A stretch of DNA of 7,815 nt from Paracoccaceae bacterium (GTDB taxonomy: Bacteria; Pseudomonadota; Alphaproteobacteria; Rhodobacterales; Rhodobacteraceae). Shown piece after piece: positions 6,411-7,815 of the stretch. The notes below the pieces were generated by a model, which made no database searches, had not been told where the DNA came from, and saw only the letters and a list, made by a program, of their open reading frames with translations. Where the stretch lies: assembly GCA_007121055.1 (NCBI GenBank), contig SKMM01000297.1, forward strand, positions 1 to 7,815. The letters run 5' to 3'. Position numbers and translations under genes: made by a program. Each line of letters starts with the position of its first letter. Within the stretch, counting starts at the first letter, position 1.

Positions 6411-6799
6411 GCGGCGCTTTCGATCTGGGACCCCGGCGGCGCGGGCGGCGGCCCAGCTTGACGCCGATGATCGACGTGGTGTTCCTGCTGCTGGTGTTCT
6501 TCATGCTCGCCGCCCGCTTCGGTGTTGAGGCGCGCGTGCCGTTGGTGCTGGCCGCGCCGACCCCGGGGGCCACCTGGTCCGGCCCGCCGCGGTTGGTGGA
6601 CGTGCTGCCCGATGGCCAGAGGCTCAACGGTGTTGCACTGGAGATGCCGGCTCTTCTGGAACGGCTGGCCGGTCTCGTGGCCGAGGAGGGGGACCCCGTG
6701 GTGCTGCGGGCCCGCGAGGGGGCGGTGCTCCAGCGGCTTGTGGAGGTGATGTCGGCGCTGGAGGCGGCAGGGCATCTTCGGCTGGTGGTGGTGGAATGA
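6407..6799 (+). CDS. exbD: ExbD-1, TonB motor subunit with canonical Asp
   Basis: ExbD/TolR-family inner-membrane protein of 130 residues, close to the family's usual 140. A short Arg-rich cytoplasmic tail (residues 9-15) precedes one membrane segment, about 18-36, with the motif LTPMIDVVFLLLVFF. Asp23 (codon GAC 6473-6475) is the conserved membrane aspartate equivalent to Asp25 of E. coli ExbD, the residue that carries protons. The remainder is the periplasmic domain ending in LRLVVVE. It starts with ATGA overlapping the small ORF's stop, and GGGGAG (6393-6398) is a suitable ribosome site. It lies beside a second ExbD, so the two probably act together with ExbB. Confidence 0.88.
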   Translation: MSGAFDLGPRRRGRRPSLTPMIDVVFLLLVFFMLAARFGVEARVPLVLAAPTPGATWSGPPRLVDVLPDGQRLNGVALEMPALLERLAGLVAEEGDPVVLRAREGAVLQRLVEVMSALEAAGHLRLVVVE

Positions 6800-7224
6800 T
6801 GCGACCCCTGCGGCTGGCACCACGGCCGGGCCGGAGGCCGCGCGAGCGCTCCATCAGCGTGGTGCCGATGATCAACATCGTCTTCCTGCTTCTGGTCTTC
6901 TTTCTGCTGACGGCGACCATAGCGCCGCCGGATCCGGTCCCGGTCCGCCTGCCGCTGGCCGAGACCGGCGAGGCAGCTGCCGGCCCGCAGGAGGATATCC
7001 TGCTGGTCGCCGCCGATGGGATCCTCGCACTGGGCGATCTGCGGGGCGAGGCCGTGCTTGCAGCGCTGGCCGACCGGTCAGCAGGAGCCCCCCTGACGAT
7101 CCGCGCCGATGCCGACCTTGACGGAGCCGTCTTCGCGGGGCTGCTGACACGGTTGCAGAGGTTGGGGGTGGTCGACGCCTCGGTGGTGGTGCTCGCCGGC
7201 GGGCCCAGGGAGGGGCCGCCATGA
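6796..7224 (+). CDS. exbD: ExbD-2, paralog with Asn in place of the essential Asp
   Basis: Second ExbD/TolR-family protein, 142 residues (141 if the adjacent ATG at 6799 is used). A basic tail rich in Arg and Pro (residues 3-18) leads into a membrane segment, VVPMINIVFLLLVFFLL, at about 22-38. The motif aligns with PMIDVVF of ExbD-1, but residue 27 is Asn (AAC 6874-6876) where ExbD and TolR carry the proton-binding Asp. The rest of the motif is intact, and the periplasmic domain (ILLVAADG...LTIRADAD...VVVLAGG) looks well preserved, so this is not an obvious pseudogene. It overlaps the ExbD-1 stop as ATGATG. It probably forms a mixed dimer with ExbD-1 inside ExbB, or acts as a structural or regulatory subunit. 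The mixed-dimer idea is inference. Confidence 0.85.
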   Translation: MMRPLRLAPRPGRRPRERSISVVPMINIVFLLLVFFLLTATIAPPDPVPVRLPLAETGEAAAGPQEDILLVAADGILALGDLRGEAVLAALADRSAGAPLTIRADADLDGAVFAGLLTRLQRLGVVDASVVVLAGGPREGPP

Positions 7225-7815
7225 GGGGGGCGGTGGAACTGTCGGCTTTCGCGGGTCTGGCGCTGGCGCTGCATGTCGCGGTCTGGGCGGGCCTGTCGGG
7301 CGGCGGTGCGCCATCGGCGGGTGACGGAGGCGGCGATGCGGTGACGCTGCAGGCCGCCGATCCGGGGCTGGTGGCACTGGTCGCGGAGTGGGACAGGCAG
7401 CCCGAGGTCATGGTCGCGCCGGCTGAGGCTCCGGCGGCGCCCCCCACGGGGAAGGCCCTGCCGGTGCCGAGGGCCGAGCCCATGGCAAATAGGCCTCCCT
7501 CGCAGTCGCCGGAGGCACCGCGCGCCCCGGCACCCGCAATGGTGCCGCCGGAGGTCCCCGCACCCGACATGGTCCCGGACAGGCCGTTCATCTCATTTTC
7601 CACAGGCGCGGACGCGTCCGATCCGGGCGGTGCGGTGCCCTCGGCCCGACCCGGGGCGGCTCCCGACAACGGGCCTTCGGAGGATCGGTCGGCGCTGCTT
7701 GCCGATCCCCTTCGCGCCTTGCCCGCGGAGCCGGTCCTCGACCAACTGGCCGAAACCGACCCGCTTGGGACAGCAGATCCGGCGCCCGCTCCGCAGGCGC
7801 AGATCGCCGATGAAG
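7221..7815 (+). CDS. tonB: TonB-like energy transducer (5' part, runs off window)
   Basis: The open frame runs from ATG 7221 to the window end without a stop, giving 198 complete codons. The first few residues are followed by a single membrane segment at about 5-24 (VELSAFAGLALALHVAVWAG) that carries His18, matching the conserved His of the TonB membrane motif SxxxH; the Ser position is Ala14. After it comes a long periplasmic stretch dominated by Pro, Ala and acidic residues, as in TonB linkers. The C-terminal receptor-contacting domain would lie beyond the window, so TonB rather than another Pro-rich anchored protein is inferred from the membrane His, the layout and the ExbB-ExbD neighbours. 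ATGA overlap with ExbD-2 and a strong AGGGAGGGG site (7207-7215) support this start. Confidence 0.78.
   Translation, partial: MRGAVELSAFAGLALALHVAVWAGLSGGGAPSAGDGGGDAVTLQAADPGLVALVAEWDRQPEVMVAPAEAPAAPPTGKALPVPRAEPMANRPPSQSPEAPRAPAPAMVPPEVPAPDMVPDRPFISFSTGADASDPGGAVPSARPGAAPDNGPSEDRSALLADPLRALPAEPVLDQLAETDPLGTADPAPAPQAQIADE

Noticed and set aside
1..7815. Transposons, CRISPR arrays, tRNA or rRNA genes
   Set aside because: No transposase-like product, regularly spaced repeats, cloverleaf or rRNA-like sequence was seen on either strand.

Overview
The window is a GC-rich, one-directional gene cluster of alphaproteobacterial character, most like the Rhodobacterales. That placement is inferred from composition, dense ATGA gene overlaps and protein style; there is no marker gene. 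It reads as a nearly complete TonB-dependent vitamin B12 (corrinoid) uptake operon that carries its own energising complex. All ten genes called lie on the + strand.

Layout. Bases 1-127 are a hairpin-rich leader. Next come a BtuB-type outer-membrane receptor (128-1978) and an exported BtuF-like binding protein that overlaps it (1953-2792). A 322-base, C-rich, strongly structured intergenic stretch follows (2793-3114). After it comes a tight block: a BtuC/FecCD permease (3115-4110), a BtuD ATPase (4107-4856), a second BtuF-like protein with no export signal (4856-5659), ExbB (5656-6288), a possible 41-residue small ORF (6285-6410), ExbD-1 (6407-6799), ExbD-2 (6796-7224), and the 5' part of a TonB-like gene that runs off the window (7221-7815). 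Every junction in this second block overlaps by one or four bases.

How it works together (inference from families). BtuB binds cobalamin at the surface, and TonB energised by ExbB/ExbD drives it into the periplasm. The exported binding protein hands it to BtuC, and BtuD powers transport across the inner membrane. The second binding-protein-like product may act in the cytoplasm or reach the periplasm in an unusual way.

Most interesting points: ExbD-2 carries Asn where ExbD/TolR proteins have their essential membrane Asp, while its neighbour ExbD-1 keeps the Asp; a small ORF and a strong hairpin separate exbB from exbD-1; one of the two BtuF-like proteins has no signal peptide; and the btuF-btuC gap is structured, with a partial, oppositely oriented resemblance to a cobalamin riboswitch.
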